Notes: a model not told the origin generated them from the letters alone. Positions 39,228-48,135 are shown, numbered from the stretch's first letter. The stretch: 58,824 bases of DNA from JAACEU01 sp043816165 (GCA_043816165.1 JBDRIE010000043.1:1-58824), one strand, 5' to 3'. Translations and numbers: made by a program.

Positions 39228-40241
39228 TTACAACTTTTCATCTGGAAATAACTGAGTGACATCGTCTGGTAGCGGTTCTTCTGAGGTTGTGGTAGATAGT
39301 TGTTGGGATAAAAATTCACGTGTATTTTCTTCAATATCTCTAATGGTCATTAAGTCTTCTGCGGATAATGTTGAACATTCATGCGAGTTCGTTAATCTTG
39401 CACCTCTTCTTATTTTTTTTATTCCTCCCATTCTTATGATAGCTTCTTCTAATGGATCTAATTCTCCTAATAACCTATCTATTGTATCCAAGCTCAGTTC
39501 TCCTTTGGCAATTGTCTCTTCATCAATTGCTTCGTCGAGAGCATCATCAAAGGTTTGTTCGGCTCTTTCCTCCAGAGTAAATATTGGCTCAGGATACTGA
39601 CCACGGACTTTCTCTCTAATCTCTAGGATATCGTTGACCAGGGTTTTTCCTAGTTCATATTGTCTTGCTCTTAATTCTGTATCTGTTAATTTTAATAATT
39701 TTAAAATTTCTGTAATATCTCCTTTTTCTACCAATTCGAACAGCCCTTTCTCAGCATCTTCATCTACAACTTCCGATCCATTTTCATCAATAATATCTAA
39801 TACTAATTCTTTTATGTAAATTCTAAATCTCGTCTCTATTTTATCAATGCCAATTTCTCCAATAATAATATCTACAGCCGATGAGGCCGCGACTGTTTCA
39901 ACATTCTTTTCTTTCAAAGTTTGTGCAGCTTTTTTAACAATTTTGTCAAAATCTCTCAACTTCTCCAGTGATGTAAAGCTTGAAAAAGTTTGTTTCCCAA
40001 TACCATTTTCTAAGGCTTTTATCAAAGCTTGATGAGCCGGTCTCAAGTCTTCAATTTGTTCCGGTAAATTATTTTCAGTTGGCTCAAAAGCTGCCAAGGC
40101 TTCCACCATTTCTTGTTTTAAAACTGGAAATCTTTCGGTAATTGCTTTCGCTCTATTATAAATACGATCCATTGCCCAGAGCATTGTCAGCTGTTCTTGC
40201 GGATTTTCTGTTACTTTTAATAGATGTCCTTCTTTTTCCAT
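39228..40241 (-). CDS. Unknown acidic protein with a possible sigma region 4-like C-terminus
   Basis: 337 residues, acidic, all-helical by composition. Near the end: LDPLEEAIIRMGGIKKIRR, then STLSAEDLMTIRDIEENTREFLSQQL, which recalls the sigma-70 region 4 layout (L-x-x-x-E-x-x-I-x-R-M ... T-L-x-E-x ... I-R-x-I-E), but in a degenerate form. The N-terminal part is not recognised. Convergent with carB. Confidence 0.5.
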   Translation of the reverse strand: MEKEGHLLKVTENPQEQLTMLWAMDRIYNRAKAITERFPVLKQEMVEALAAFEPTENNLPEQIEDLRPAHQALIKALENGIGKQTFSSFTSLEKLRDFDKIVKKAAQTLKEKNVETVAASSAVDIIIGEIGIDKIETRFRIYIKELVLDIIDENGSEVVDEDAEKGLFELVEKGDITEILKLLKLTDTELRARQYELGKTLVNDILEIREKVRGQYPEPIFTLEERAEQTFDDALDEAIDEETIAKGELSLDTIDRLLGELDPLEEAIIRMGGIKKIRRGARLTNSHECSTLSAEDLMTIRDIEENTREFLSQQLSTTTSEEPLPDDVTQLFPDEKL

Positions 40242-40344
40242 TTGAGCAGTTAATTGATCAGTTTGATACTATCCACATTTGCAACCCTTTTGTCAACCTT
40301 TGTTTGCTGAATGGTTCTTGTACTTGTGCGAAGGAGTTTCTAGA

Positions 40345-40953
40345 ATGACGTCGATGAAAAATACATTACCAAAGTCGATTCGTCGGCTTATAGAAGAGTT
40401 GAGTCGGCTTCCGGGGATTGGCCCGAAATCGGCTCAGAGATTGGCTATTTATTTGTTGCATCAGCCGCCGGGACGTTTGCAAGGTTTGGGAGAATCTGTG
40501 CTTGAACTGAAGGATGGGATTGTTTTTTGTGAGAAGTGTTGGAATATTGCGGAGAGTAATGTGTGTCCTGTGTGTGCGGATGAGGGGCGTGACGGGAAGA
40601 CGATTTGTGTGGTTGAGGAAGTGCTGGATGTTGTGGCTTTGGAGAAAACGCGGGACTTTCATGGTGTTTATCATGTGTTGCACGGGGCTTTGTCGCCGAT
40701 TGACGGAGTGGGCCCGGATCAGCTAAAGATTGATGCTTTGTTTGAGAGGGCGCGAGGAGGTGTGGATGAGATAATTTTGGCTACAAATCCGAGTTTGGAG
40801 GGGGAGGCTACTGCTTTGTATATTCAGAAAGGTTTGAAGGATCTTGATGTTCTGGTGACGAGGATTGCCCGTGGGTTGCCGGTTGGTGGGGATTTGGAGT
40901 ATGCGGATGAAGTGACTTTGAGCAGGGCGATAAAGGGAAGAGGGGCGTTTTAG
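40345..40953 (+). CDS. recR: Recombination protein RecR
   Basis: 202 residues. The start at 40345 is supported by an AAGGAG 8 nt upstream (40331-40336). Helix-hairpin-helix (SIRRLIEELSRLPGIGPKSAQRLAIYLL), Cys4 zinc finger (CEKCWNIAESNVCPVCADE), Toprim (TICVVEEVLDVVALEKTRDFHGVYHVLHG...) and ATNPSLEGEATALYI. Part of the RecFOR repair pathway. Confidence 0.95.
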   Translation: MTSMKNTLPKSIRRLIEELSRLPGIGPKSAQRLAIYLLHQPPGRLQGLGESVLELKDGIVFCEKCWNIAESNVCPVCADEGRDGKTICVVEEVLDVVALEKTRDFHGVYHVLHGALSPIDGVGPDQLKIDALFERARGGVDEIILATNPSLEGEATALYIQKGLKDLDVLVTRIARGLPVGGDLEYADEVTLSRAIKGRGAF

Positions 40954-40986
40954 AATAAAGTTCTATTTAATAATAATTAATATATT

Positions 40987-41379
40987 ATGAGAAATACTGA
41001 AAATTCAGAAGGCTTGTTTCAGGATGTGGGCGATGTGGAAAATTTTAAAATTACTTTGGGAGCGAAGTTAAGAGTTGCCCTTAGGTATAATTATGGTATT
41101 TGCCATATTCAAGCAATGCTGGGAGAGGCAATAACCAGGCAGTCTTCACAAACGGAAGCCGCTTTGATTTCGAGTGTCCAGGTGGCTATTTATGAATCGC
41201 TTGGTCAGCAGATTCCTCCTGAGACGATAAGTTCTCTTGTGCGTAATGCTTTGACAGAGGCTTTGACTGATGATTTTGGAGAGGGCGTAGCGGACGAAGT
41301 TTACAATGACGGCTATCGCTTGAGAAGAGGTAAATATGATGAAGGTTGTGACCTTAAGGCTCTAGATTTTGACCTTTAG
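40987..41379 (+). CDS. Unknown small protein
   Basis: 130 residues. RNTENSEGLFQDVGDVENFKITLGAKLRVALRYNYGICHIQAMLGEAI, then an amphipathic helical section. Not recognised. Overlaps the end of ispE by 4 bp on the other strand. Confidence 0.5.
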   Translation: MRNTENSEGLFQDVGDVENFKITLGAKLRVALRYNYGICHIQAMLGEAITRQSSQTEAALISSVQVAIYESLGQQIPPETISSLVRNALTEALTDDFGEGVADEVYNDGYRLRRGKYDEGCDLKALDFDL

Positions 41380-42107
41380 ACTGTTTTAAACGTCGATGGA
41401 CCTGAGCCGGTGAGGTGGTGATTTTTTGGAGGAGGCGTGATGGTTTCGAAGTCGTTGTGGAGGTTTTGGATTATGAGGTTTGGATCTTCTTTTTCTATTC
41501 CTTCGAGGAGGAGATTGGTTTTTTCGGTGTTTTTGCCGCAGAGGGAGAGGTCGAGGGAGGCGTACATTTGTGCGGTTTTGTCCTCTTGGGGATAATTCTC
41601 TTTGGCTTGGATCGTAAATTTCACACATTTTATCGGTTTTAGTGGGGTTAATTTTTCTCCGTAATGTTCGCCGAGGGCGGTTCCGCCGAGGATGAAAAAT
41701 GGAACGTCTGCGCCGAGTTGAAATGCGAGGTCAAGCAGCTTTTCGGTGGATAGGTTGAGATTCCAAAGTTCGTTTAAACCCTTTAGAGTTGCTGCGGCGT
41801 CAGAGGAGGCACCACCCAGGCCTGCCGCTATCGGGATGCGTTTGTGGATGATTATTTTGGCATTTGTGCTTATATTTTGGTCTTTTTTTAGGAGTTTTAG
41901 GGCTTTGTGGACAAGGTTGTTTTCTTGTGGAATAAGGTCATCCACTGTTGACGTGTGGTCGGATTCTTTTGATTCATAGATTTTTAGCTCGTCAGCAAGA
42001 TTTGGAAGCTCGTGAAAAACAGTCCGTATTTCGTGGTATCCAGACTTGTCTTTTTTGAGTATGTCTAGACAAAGATTTATCTTTGCCGGAGCGGAAATTT
42101 TTATCAT
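41376..42107 (-). CDS. ispE: 4-diphosphocytidyl-2-C-methyl-D-erythritol kinase
   Basis: GHMP kinase of the MEP pathway: KISAPAKINLCLDILKKDKSGYHEI, IHKRIPIAAGLGGASSDAAATLKGLN (ATP loop PxxxGLGGxSSxxA), ADVPFFILGGTALGEHYGE, and a C-terminal HLTGSGPSTF. 243 residues, slightly short. It overlaps the ispDF stop by 4 nt (ATGA), so both are co-translated. Confidence 0.95.
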   Translation of the reverse strand: MIKISAPAKINLCLDILKKDKSGYHEIRTVFHELPNLADELKIYESKESDHTSTVDDLIPQENNLVHKALKLLKKDQNISTNAKIIIHKRIPIAAGLGGASSDAAATLKGLNELWNLNLSTEKLLDLAFQLGADVPFFILGGTALGEHYGEKLTPLKPIKCVKFTIQAKENYPQEDKTAQMYASLDLSLCGKNTEKTNLLLEGIEKEDPNLIIQNLHNDFETITPPPKNHHLTGSGPSTFKTV

Positions 42108-43282
42108 TTTGAAGTTTTTTCTTTAACTATTGACGCTATGGCAAAACATTGTATTCCCAGACCTTCTCCGAAGATGGTGCACTTCTCTCCCGAAGTGGCC
42201 GTTATGCCTATTCGCCTTGTATTTAGATCTAATATTCCCGCTAGGCTTTTTTTCATTTTTGATACTAATGGATCAATTTTGGGTTTTGCGGCTTCTATCA
42301 TTAAGCCTAGAGAATTTACTTTGAATCCTTCTTTTTTGATCTTTTTCAAAACAATTTCCAGATATTTTTTACTATCTTTTATTCCTTTTTCGTAGGCATC
42401 ATCGGCATAAAAACCGAGTGACATTTCTCCGATAGATTGAGAAAGTGCGTTAAAAATAGCATGCAAAATCACATCTCCGTCAGAATTTGCTTCGAGTTTG
42501 GGTTCGTCCGGAAATTCCAGTCCCGCAAGCACCAATCCTTTCTTTTTTTCTTCGAACATATGGCTGTCCTGACCGATTCCCGTGCGAAAATCTTCAGGCA
42601 TTTCCCCAAGGATAGTTTTCAATTTCAAGTAATCCGCCTGGCTTGTGATTTTAAAATTATTTTCGTCGGCTTTGATATACTTGGTCTTTTGTCCGATTGC
42701 CTCGAACATCATGGCTTCATCTGTAACTTCGAGCTTGTTTTTGACCGTGTGATCGACAGCCTTTTTCATTATCTTGTATGTGGATGACTGTGGCGTTTCT
42801 GCGGCAAAGAGCTTGTCTCTATCGTGCGTTTTTATGATGTGTTGGTCATCTATCTCTTTGACTGTAGAAGTGATGTAATGCCCTACAATGCAGGCTCCGT
42901 GCATGGCAGCCACCTCGATAGACTTCGAAATTTCATCGTGGGAGGGAAGAGGATTTGCGCCGTTGTGGACGAGGATAATATCCGAAGGTTTTGCTGATTT
43001 TTCGAGTTCTTTTAATCCTTTTTCTACTGAATTTTGTCGTGTGAGGCCTCCGATTGTCACTCTTTTGATCTTTGAAAATTTGTATATTTTAATGGTTTTT
43101 TCGATCTCGAATTTGTTGATTTTATTCGCAACAACCGTGATTGTGTCGATTTCCGGGTGATCGTTAAAAGCCATTATTGAATAATAAAGAATGGGTTTTC
43201 CATTAACAGGAAGGAGCATTTTGTCCGTTCTTGTGCTCATTCTTTGGCCTTGGCCTGCGGCTAATATTATTACGTGGTTCAT
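42104..43282 (-). CDS. ispDF: Bifunctional IspD-IspF
   Basis: Residues 1-225 are IspD (VIILAAGQGQRMSTRTDKMLLPVNGKPILYYSI; VHNGANPLPS; ETPQSSTYKIM; TDEAMMFEAIGQ), which makes CDP-methylerythritol; residues 232-390 are IspF (RTGIGQDSHMF with zinc ligands Asp and His; LEANSDGDVILHAIFNALSQSIG; DSKKYLEIVLKKI; EAAKPKIDP; ITATSGEKCTIFGEGLGI). The fusion covers the third and fifth steps of the MEP pathway, bridged by IspE encoded next to it. Confidence 0.96.
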   Translation of the reverse strand: MNHVIILAAGQGQRMSTRTDKMLLPVNGKPILYYSIMAFNDHPEIDTITVVANKINKFEIEKTIKIYKFSKIKRVTIGGLTRQNSVEKGLKELEKSAKPSDIILVHNGANPLPSHDEISKSIEVAAMHGACIVGHYITSTVKEIDDQHIIKTHDRDKLFAAETPQSSTYKIMKKAVDHTVKNKLEVTDEAMMFEAIGQKTKYIKADENNFKITSQADYLKLKTILGEMPEDFRTGIGQDSHMFEEKKKGLVLAGLEFPDEPKLEANSDGDVILHAIFNALSQSIGEMSLGFYADDAYEKGIKDSKKYLEIVLKKIKKEGFKVNSLGLMIEAAKPKIDPLVSKMKKSLAGILDLNTRRIGITATSGEKCTIFGEGLGIQCFAIASIVKEKTSK

Positions 43283-43340
43283 ATATTTTGCCTATTGGAT
43301 TGTTATTTTAACACATTTCTGTATTAATTCAATTTTAAGG

Positions 43341-43369
43341 TTGACAGAAAAGCTGTTGCGTGGTTAAAT
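43341..43369 (+). promoter_or_regulatory. Promoter of the response regulator
   Basis: TTGACA (43341-43346), 17-bp spacer, TTAAAT (43364-43369). The ATG is 31 nt further. Confidence 0.7.
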
Positions 43370-43400
43370 GTTCTCTTGAATTTTAATAACTAAAATCATT

Positions 43401-43934
43401 ATGTCGGAAGAAAGTAAAAAACTTGGTGATTCTTTAGCGGAATTACACTCCGGGGATCCTGAAAGAAATATTGCTCTGTGCGTTGATGATGAGCCTGCGA
43501 TAAAAAGGCTTTTATCAAGGATAATTCCCCATTTTCTCCCGAATGTTAAAGTCGAAGAGGCCGAATGTCCGGACGAAGCTATTGATAAAATTTCCGGTGA
43601 GCTTGTCGGGCGCGTTGCATTCGTGTTTTCGGATATGGAAATGCCCGGTGGGAAAAACGGCATGGATCTTGCCAATGCCCTGAGAGGAGAAAATGCTGAT
43701 CCGGATTTAAAGGAAAATATGAAAAATGTTCCTTTTGTTATAGGTTCCGGGAATACTGATTATGCCAACCCTTCTTGTGAACAGGGGCAGACCATGCAGG
43801 CTCTTATTGATGAGGGAATTGTTGATGTGTTTGTTTCAAAGCCTTTTTTACCGAATGATATTAAAGAGGCTATTGAAGAGGCGGTTAATCGTGTGATGAT
43901 TAGAGTTGCCGGGCAAGATCAAGAAATTCAGTAA
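43401..43934 (+). CDS. Single-domain response regulator
   Basis: 177 residues. Receiver domain: NIALCVDDEPAIKRLL (acidic pair), phosphoacceptor Asp in VFSDMEMPGGKNGMDLA, GSGN, and VFVSKPFLPNDIKEAI with the conserved Lys. There is no output domain. The N-terminal 25 residues are extra. No histidine kinase is nearby. The end overlaps the end of dxr by 35 bp on the other strand. Confidence 0.88.
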   Translation: MSEESKKLGDSLAELHSGDPERNIALCVDDEPAIKRLLSRIIPHFLPNVKVEEAECPDEAIDKISGELVGRVAFVFSDMEMPGGKNGMDLANALRGENADPDLKENMKNVPFVIGSGNTDYANPSCEQGQTMQALIDEGIVDVFVSKPFLPNDIKEAIEEAVNRVMIRVAGQDQEIQ

Positions 43935-44895
43935 ATCTGACTTCGTTCCGGAGGAATTGCTCTATTAGGCTTTCTTCTTTTTGGAGGAATTGGAACATTT
44001 TTGTGCGGTCGCGGTTGAAAGCGTCTGTTACGATTCTTATGCCCGGAAAGGTTTCGTGGTCCGGGGGAAGAAGTGTAAATTCGTTGGGATGGATAGTTCT
44101 TGTGCGATTTTGCGGAGTTTGATTAATGGCTCTTAGAAGCGCGTTTTCGATGTGTTCGCGCATATCCGGATCTGAAATGTAGGCGTAGTGGTTTGGGTCG
44201 TTTTCGAATTCTACGATTCCATGTATTTGGCACTCCGGGTGGACGCGGGTTTCTATTTTTCTAAGCGGAATATTGAATAAATAATGGGCTTCTATTATTT
44301 CCAGGCCTTTGTTTAGGAGGGTTGCGGATTCTATTGAAACTTTCTTGCCCATTTTCCATTTTGGGTGGGCGAGGGCTTGTTCTGCTGTGATGTTTGAAAG
44401 GTCTTTTTTGCCGAAAAATGGCCCTCCTGAGCACGGAAGAATTATTTTTTTGATGGCTTTTCCAGGGTTTTGCCGGAGAATTTCATAAATTGCGTTGTGT
44501 TCCGAGTCGAGCGGAATGAGTTGTCCGGGCGTGGCAAGAGGAATTACCTCTTCTCCTGCCGCCACCAATGATTCTTTGTTCCCGAGGAGGAGTGTTTTCC
44601 CTGCTTTTAATGCCGTTTTTGTTGGTTCGATGCCTGCTATGCCCGAAAGAACGTTTATTACTATGTCGGCTTCTTCTAATTTTGCGAGATCGTTCAATGC
44701 CTCCTCACCATCTATGGCCGTGAGGATTATGTTTTCCGGGTTAATTTCCAGGTCTTTTACTTGTGAATTGAGAACTTCTTTGCTTGTATTCGCGGAAAGT
44801 CCGATTATACGAAAATTATTAGGATATTTCTGTAAAATTTCTATGCTCTGCGTCCCCAAAGAACCGGTTGAACCCAGGATAACAACGTTTTTCAT
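43900..44895 (-). CDS. dxr: 1-deoxy-D-xylulose 5-phosphate reductoisomerase
   Basis: NADPH-dependent second step of the MEP pathway. NVVILGSTGSLGTQSIEILQKYP (NADPH binding), GIAGIEPTKTALKAGKTLLLGNKESLVAAG, PLDSEHNAIYEIL, ILPCSGGPFFGKK, HPKWKMGKKVSIESATLLNKGLEIIEAHYLF, VHPECQIHGIVEF. 331 residues, a little shorter than usual (about 380) at the C-terminus. With ispDF and ispE this forms an MEP cluster; dxs, ispG and ispH are not in the window. Confidence 0.95.
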   Translation of the reverse strand: MKNVVILGSTGSLGTQSIEILQKYPNNFRIIGLSANTSKEVLNSQVKDLEINPENIILTAIDGEEALNDLAKLEEADIVINVLSGIAGIEPTKTALKAGKTLLLGNKESLVAAGEEVIPLATPGQLIPLDSEHNAIYEILRQNPGKAIKKIILPCSGGPFFGKKDLSNITAEQALAHPKWKMGKKVSIESATLLNKGLEIIEAHYLFNIPLRKIETRVHPECQIHGIVEFENDPNHYAYISDPDMREHIENALLRAINQTPQNRTRTIHPNEFTLLPPDHETFPGIRIVTDAFNRDRTKMFQFLQKEESLIEQFLRNEVRFTEFLDLARQL

Positions 44896-44917
44896 GGTTG
44901 GATTCTACTACTTCTTA

Positions 44918-44990
44918 TTGACTTTTGTAAGCTATTTTCGTAATATCCAGAGGCTTTATGCAGGCTTAATAAGCCTTTTTATTATTAATA
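44918..44990 (+). promoter_or_regulatory. infC promoter and leader hairpin
   Basis: TTGACT (44918-44923), 17-bp spacer, TAATAT (44941-44946). The short leader contains AGGCTT at 44951 and 44962, and AAGCCT at 44971-44976, followed by a T-rich run. The second AGGCTT with AAGCCT forms a terminator-like hairpin with a short loop; the first AGGCTT could pair with the same AAGCCT instead. No Shine-Dalgarno is present. Confidence 0.6.
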
Positions 44991-44994
44991 AAAA

Positions 44995-45510
44995 ATTATA
45001 GCTAAGCGACTACATGTAAACGATAAAATCAAAGCTCCAACTGTTCGTCTAATTGATGATGAAGGAGAACAGCTCGGGATTATGGCTACAGACAAGGCCA
45101 TGCAGCTTGCTAAGGAGAAGGATCTTGATTTGTGCGAGGTTTCTCCAAATTCGAAACCACCGGTTTGTAAGATAATGGATTATGGAAAATATCAATATCA
45201 CCAAAAGAAAGTTGATACGAAACACAGGAAGATGCAAAAGAAGACAGAGGTGAAAGGCGTGAGAATGGGCTTCAAAACGGGAGATCACGACATGGAAGTT
45301 AAAGCAAAACAAGCGAGAAAATTCCTGGAATCGGGAAATAGTGTAAAAGTTTCATTGATTTTTAGAGGGAGAGAGGCTATGTATAAGAACCTGGCAAGAG
45401 AGAAAATGTTGAAATTTCAAACGAGTTTAGAGAAAATATGTACAATCGAAACCTCACCTAAGGGCCAAGGAAACACATTAATAATGATATTAACACCAAA
45501 CAAATCATGA
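44995..45510 (+). CDS. infC: Translation initiation factor IF-3 with a non-canonical start
   Basis: The reading frame before the first ATG (45082) already encodes the typical N-terminal domain AKRLHVNDKIKAPTVRLIDDEGEQLGIM. In that frame TAA lies at 44989-44991, followed by AAA, ATT (44995), ATA (44998), GCT (45001). No ATG, GTG or TTG exists between the stop and residue AKR, so the start must be AUU (44995) or AUA (44998), as in E. coli infC. The C-terminal domain (KGVRMGFKTGDHDMEVKAKQARKFLESGNSVKVSLIFRGREAMY) is complete. About 171 residues. Confidence 0.93.
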   Translation: MIAKRLHVNDKIKAPTVRLIDDEGEQLGIMATDKAMQLAKEKDLDLCEVSPNSKPPVCKIMDYGKYQYHQKKVDTKHRKMQKKTEVKGVRMGFKTGDHDMEVKAKQARKFLESGNSVKVSLIFRGREAMYKNLAREKMLKFQTSLEKICTIETSPKGQGNTLIMILTPNKS

Positions 45511-45800
45511 AGCAGAAAACTCATAGTGGACTAAAAAAACGAGTAAAGGTGAGAAAAAGCGGAACAGTTATGGTCCAGAAATCTTGCAAAAATCATTTGC
45601 TTGATAATAAGTCAAAGAGACAGAAGAAGTCGTGTAAAGGTGGAATGCCGATTCCGGCCGGACGTCGCCAATCGTTGAGACGGTTGATGCCGGGAAAAGT
45701 TGGAACTGTGAAAGTGAAGAAAGTTAGAGTTGTGGCTGAGACTCCGGTCAAGAAGGCCGTGAAGAAAGAGGTTGTAGCAGAAGTGGCAGAGACAAAATAA
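45507..45800 (+). CDS. rpmI: 50S ribosomal protein L35 with an extended tail
   Basis: KQKTHSGLKKRVKVRKSGTVMVQKSCKNHLLDNKSKRQKK is L35. The usual length is about 64; here 97, with a Lys/Val/Ala/Glu tail (ETPVKKAVKKEVVAEVAETK). It overlaps the infC stop by 4 nt, so it is translationally coupled. Confidence 0.95.
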   Translation: MKQKTHSGLKKRVKVRKSGTVMVQKSCKNHLLDNKSKRQKKSCKGGMPIPAGRRQSLRRLMPGKVGTVKVKKVRVVAETPVKKAVKKEVVAEVAETK

Positions 45801-45824
45801 TTTACAAATTTAATTTAAAATATC

Positions 45825-46172
45825 ATGACTAGGGTAAAAAGTGGCGAAAACGCCCACCGTAGGCACCGCAAAGTTATAAAGGCTGCCAAAGGTTACAGAA
45901 ATCTTCGAAGCAAAACTTTTAAACAGGCCAAAAATGCTGTTATGAAAGCCGGACTGCATGCTTACACACATCGTCGTACTCGTAAAAGAGAATTCAGACG
46001 ACTTTGGATTGCGCGAATTAATGCTGCTTGTAGGGAGCATGGAGTTGCTTATAGCAGACTTATTGATGGCATGACAAAGAAGGGTATTGAGCTGAACCGA
46101 AAAATGCTTGCCGAACTTGCGATACATGAACCTAAGGCTTTTAAAGCTGTGGTTGATGCCGCGATGAAATAG
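45825..46172 (+). CDS. rplT: 50S ribosomal protein L20
   Basis: 115 residues: TRVKSGENAHRRHRKVIKAAKGYRNLRSKTFKQAKNAVMKAGLHAYTHRRTRKREFRRLWIARINAACREHGVAYSRLIDGM. The normal L20. Last gene of infC-rpmI-rplT, 24 bp after rpmI. In many bacteria L20 represses this operon; the short leader here gives no clear L20 site. Confidence 0.97.
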   Translation: MTRVKSGENAHRRHRKVIKAAKGYRNLRSKTFKQAKNAVMKAGLHAYTHRRTRKREFRRLWIARINAACREHGVAYSRLIDGMTKKGIELNRKMLAELAIHEPKAFKAVVDAAMK

Positions 46173-46179
46173 AGGAGTT

Positions 46180-46191
46180 AGGCTGGCGAGA
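46180..46191 (+). repeat. 12-bp inverted repeat flanking the kinase gene, left arm
   Basis: AGGCTGGCGAGA; its exact reverse complement lies at 48136-48147, so the pair encloses the kinase gene. Confidence 0.7.
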
Positions 46192-46231
46192 ATGCGCGCA
46201 ACCTTGATAGATGTGTAGAGATGATTGTGCG

Positions 46232-48052
46232 TTATCTTCGTTTTTTGAAGCACAACATTCTATCGGGGGGTTGGGATTTGATCCAGGCGCTGCGGATTTT
46301 ATTTTTTTCTTCTTTACTCATATGAGTGGTAACCCACCCATATATTTTTCCTGCTTGTTGGCCGTCCATTGAGGCCGTAAGCTTTTTGTGTCTTAGTGGC
46401 CCTTTTTTGCGCACACCTACCTTAAAGGCGACCAGTTTACACTCGTTTACCAGGAAGTGTAATGTTCCTACTCCGCACCTGGTCGTACGCTTGTAGAAGC
46501 AGAAATGGATTCTCGCCTCATTGAGAACGAAGGTCATGAGTGCGACCTTGTCGAAGTTTTTCGAGTCCTTGTCGCGTATTTTTTGGACATACCATCTTAT
46601 GCATCCAAGGTGATAATGCGGGGACTTTTCGAACTCCTTTCGCTTTGGGTCCTTCTCTTTGCACCTAGCCTCTATCGCCTTATATAGGCGGGAGACGTAG
46701 GCGTTGGAGGGGCGTTGACCTTTTGCGGGTGGCTTGGGCAGGGCGGGTTTTTTGGGCGCGAACCGTGGCTTTGGAGCTGCGATCTTTGCCTTTGACTGCG
46801 TCTGGAGTTTCAGTGGAGATTCGGTGGAAGCGGAGGGTTCCTTTTTGATGATGTACAGTATCATCCCCGCGATTCCGACACAGGCAACCAAGCCGATGAG
46901 GAGAGCCAGAGCTCTTCCTCTTTTCTTCTTTTCGTTTCCGGCAGTGGGTGTGGGGGTCTCAGGAGCGGCTTCAGGAGGGGCACTGACAGAGGTGTCCGGT
47001 ACCGTTTCCGCGTTTTTGTTGGAAACGGCGGCGGGACCACAAGCCGTTATGGCTCCGCTCCCGAAGAACGCCGTTTGCGAGGCGGGCTTTGGCTTTTCTA
47101 TCCGAATTTGTGGTTTTTTTCCGAGAGCTATCGCCTCTTTTTCCTCCTTCTCGAGTATTCTATCGTACTCCAGGCAGAGATCCCTGAGTTCCTCTGCGGT
47201 TTGGATTCTTTCCGCGGGGTTGTAGCAGACACACCTTGCCACTATTTTGGCGGCTTCGGACGGAAGCTTTTTGAGGGCTTCCTTGACCTTTTCGCCGTCT
47301 TTTGCGAAGGTGATGGTCTGGTTCATTCTCATATATCCCGACATCACATTAAATCGGGACACATCTCCGTAGAAATGTTCTCCGTTCAGGCAGAGGTAGG
47401 CCATCAGCCCCATGGAGAAGATATCGACCGTGTGGTCGATTTTGTCCGGAGCCTCAAACATTTCTGGCGCGGCCCAGAGGGGGCTCCCGAAGGGATTGTC
47501 GGCGCTCGTGAGCTTTTCCTCTCCCTTCTGTTGCACACCCTGGCTAATGCCAAAGTCGATCAGCTTGGGATGGAGTTCCAGTTCTCCGTCCGCTATCATG
47601 ACCTCTTCGATCATGATGTTTTCCGGCTTTAGGTCCCTGTGTTTTATTCCCTGTTCGTGGACCTTCACCAGGGCTCCGGCGATTTTTATGATTACGCCGA
47701 AGTTTTGCCTTTTCGTGAAGATGTCATTGCCGCCGGTGTAGTGGTCAAAGGACTTGCCGTCGATGTACTCGGTGATGATTCCCGGATTCGGAGAGTCGCT
47801 CCGAACCTGGAGAATATCGGCAATACACTGAACGCCTTTGAGGGCGTACAGCGCTCTTGCTTCCCGAAGGAACCGAGCCTGAAGCTGGGGGTTTTGGTTA
47901 AACCCCAAAAGGTCAACAATTTTTATAGCCACCTTATTACCGACGGCCTTGTGCCTTCCGAGGTATACTCTTCCCATTCCTCCTGCGCCAAGCGCTTTCT
48001 CAATGATGTAGCCTTCGTATTCCATTCCGATTCTCGGGTCTAGGATGTCCAT
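46232..48052 (-). CDS. Transmembrane Ser/Thr protein kinase (PknB type)
   Basis: 606 residues from the ATG at 48052, where AAGGAG lies 8 nt upstream; the frame is open further up to 48157. Kinase domain: GAGGMGRVYLG (P-loop), VAIKIV, REARALYAL, HRDLKPENIM (catalytic loop), LIDFGISQG, GSPLWAAPEMF, DIFSMGLMAYLCLNG. Then a Pro/Ala linker, one membrane helix (RALALLIGLVACVGIAGMILYII), and an exported C-terminal domain of about 170 residues with several Cys, of unknown family. The gene seems richer in GC than its neighbours and has a strong Shine-Dalgarno, both unlike most genes here; lateral transfer is possible. Substrates unknown. Confidence 0.92.
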   Translation of the reverse strand: MDILDPRIGMEYEGYIIEKALGAGGMGRVYLGRHKAVGNKVAIKIVDLLGFNQNPQLQARFLREARALYALKGVQCIADILQVRSDSPNPGIITEYIDGKSFDHYTGGNDIFTKRQNFGVIIKIAGALVKVHEQGIKHRDLKPENIMIEEVMIADGELELHPKLIDFGISQGVQQKGEEKLTSADNPFGSPLWAAPEMFEAPDKIDHTVDIFSMGLMAYLCLNGEHFYGDVSRFNVMSGYMRMNQTITFAKDGEKVKEALKKLPSEAAKIVARCVCYNPAERIQTAEELRDLCLEYDRILEKEEKEAIALGKKPQIRIEKPKPASQTAFFGSGAITACGPAAVSNKNAETVPDTSVSAPPEAAPETPTPTAGNEKKKRGRALALLIGLVACVGIAGMILYIIKKEPSASTESPLKLQTQSKAKIAAPKPRFAPKKPALPKPPAKGQRPSNAYVSRLYKAIEARCKEKDPKRKEFEKSPHYHLGCIRWYVQKIRDKDSKNFDKVALMTFVLNEARIHFCFYKRTTRCGVGTLHFLVNECKLVAFKVGVRKKGPLRHKKLTASMDGQQAGKIYGWVTTHMSKEEKNKIRSAWIKSQPPDRMLCFKKRR

Positions 48053-48135
48053 TTCTTCCTCTCCTTGTCGGTCTGTCTGTTTTTTTGTATATATCTGTGT
48101 CCCTTCTGAGAATAATTTCTCGAAGGGGTTTGTTT

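Noticed and set aside
45082..45510. infC starting at the first ATG (45082)
   Set aside because: It would remove the conserved N-terminal start AKRLHVNDKI, which is in frame just upstream.
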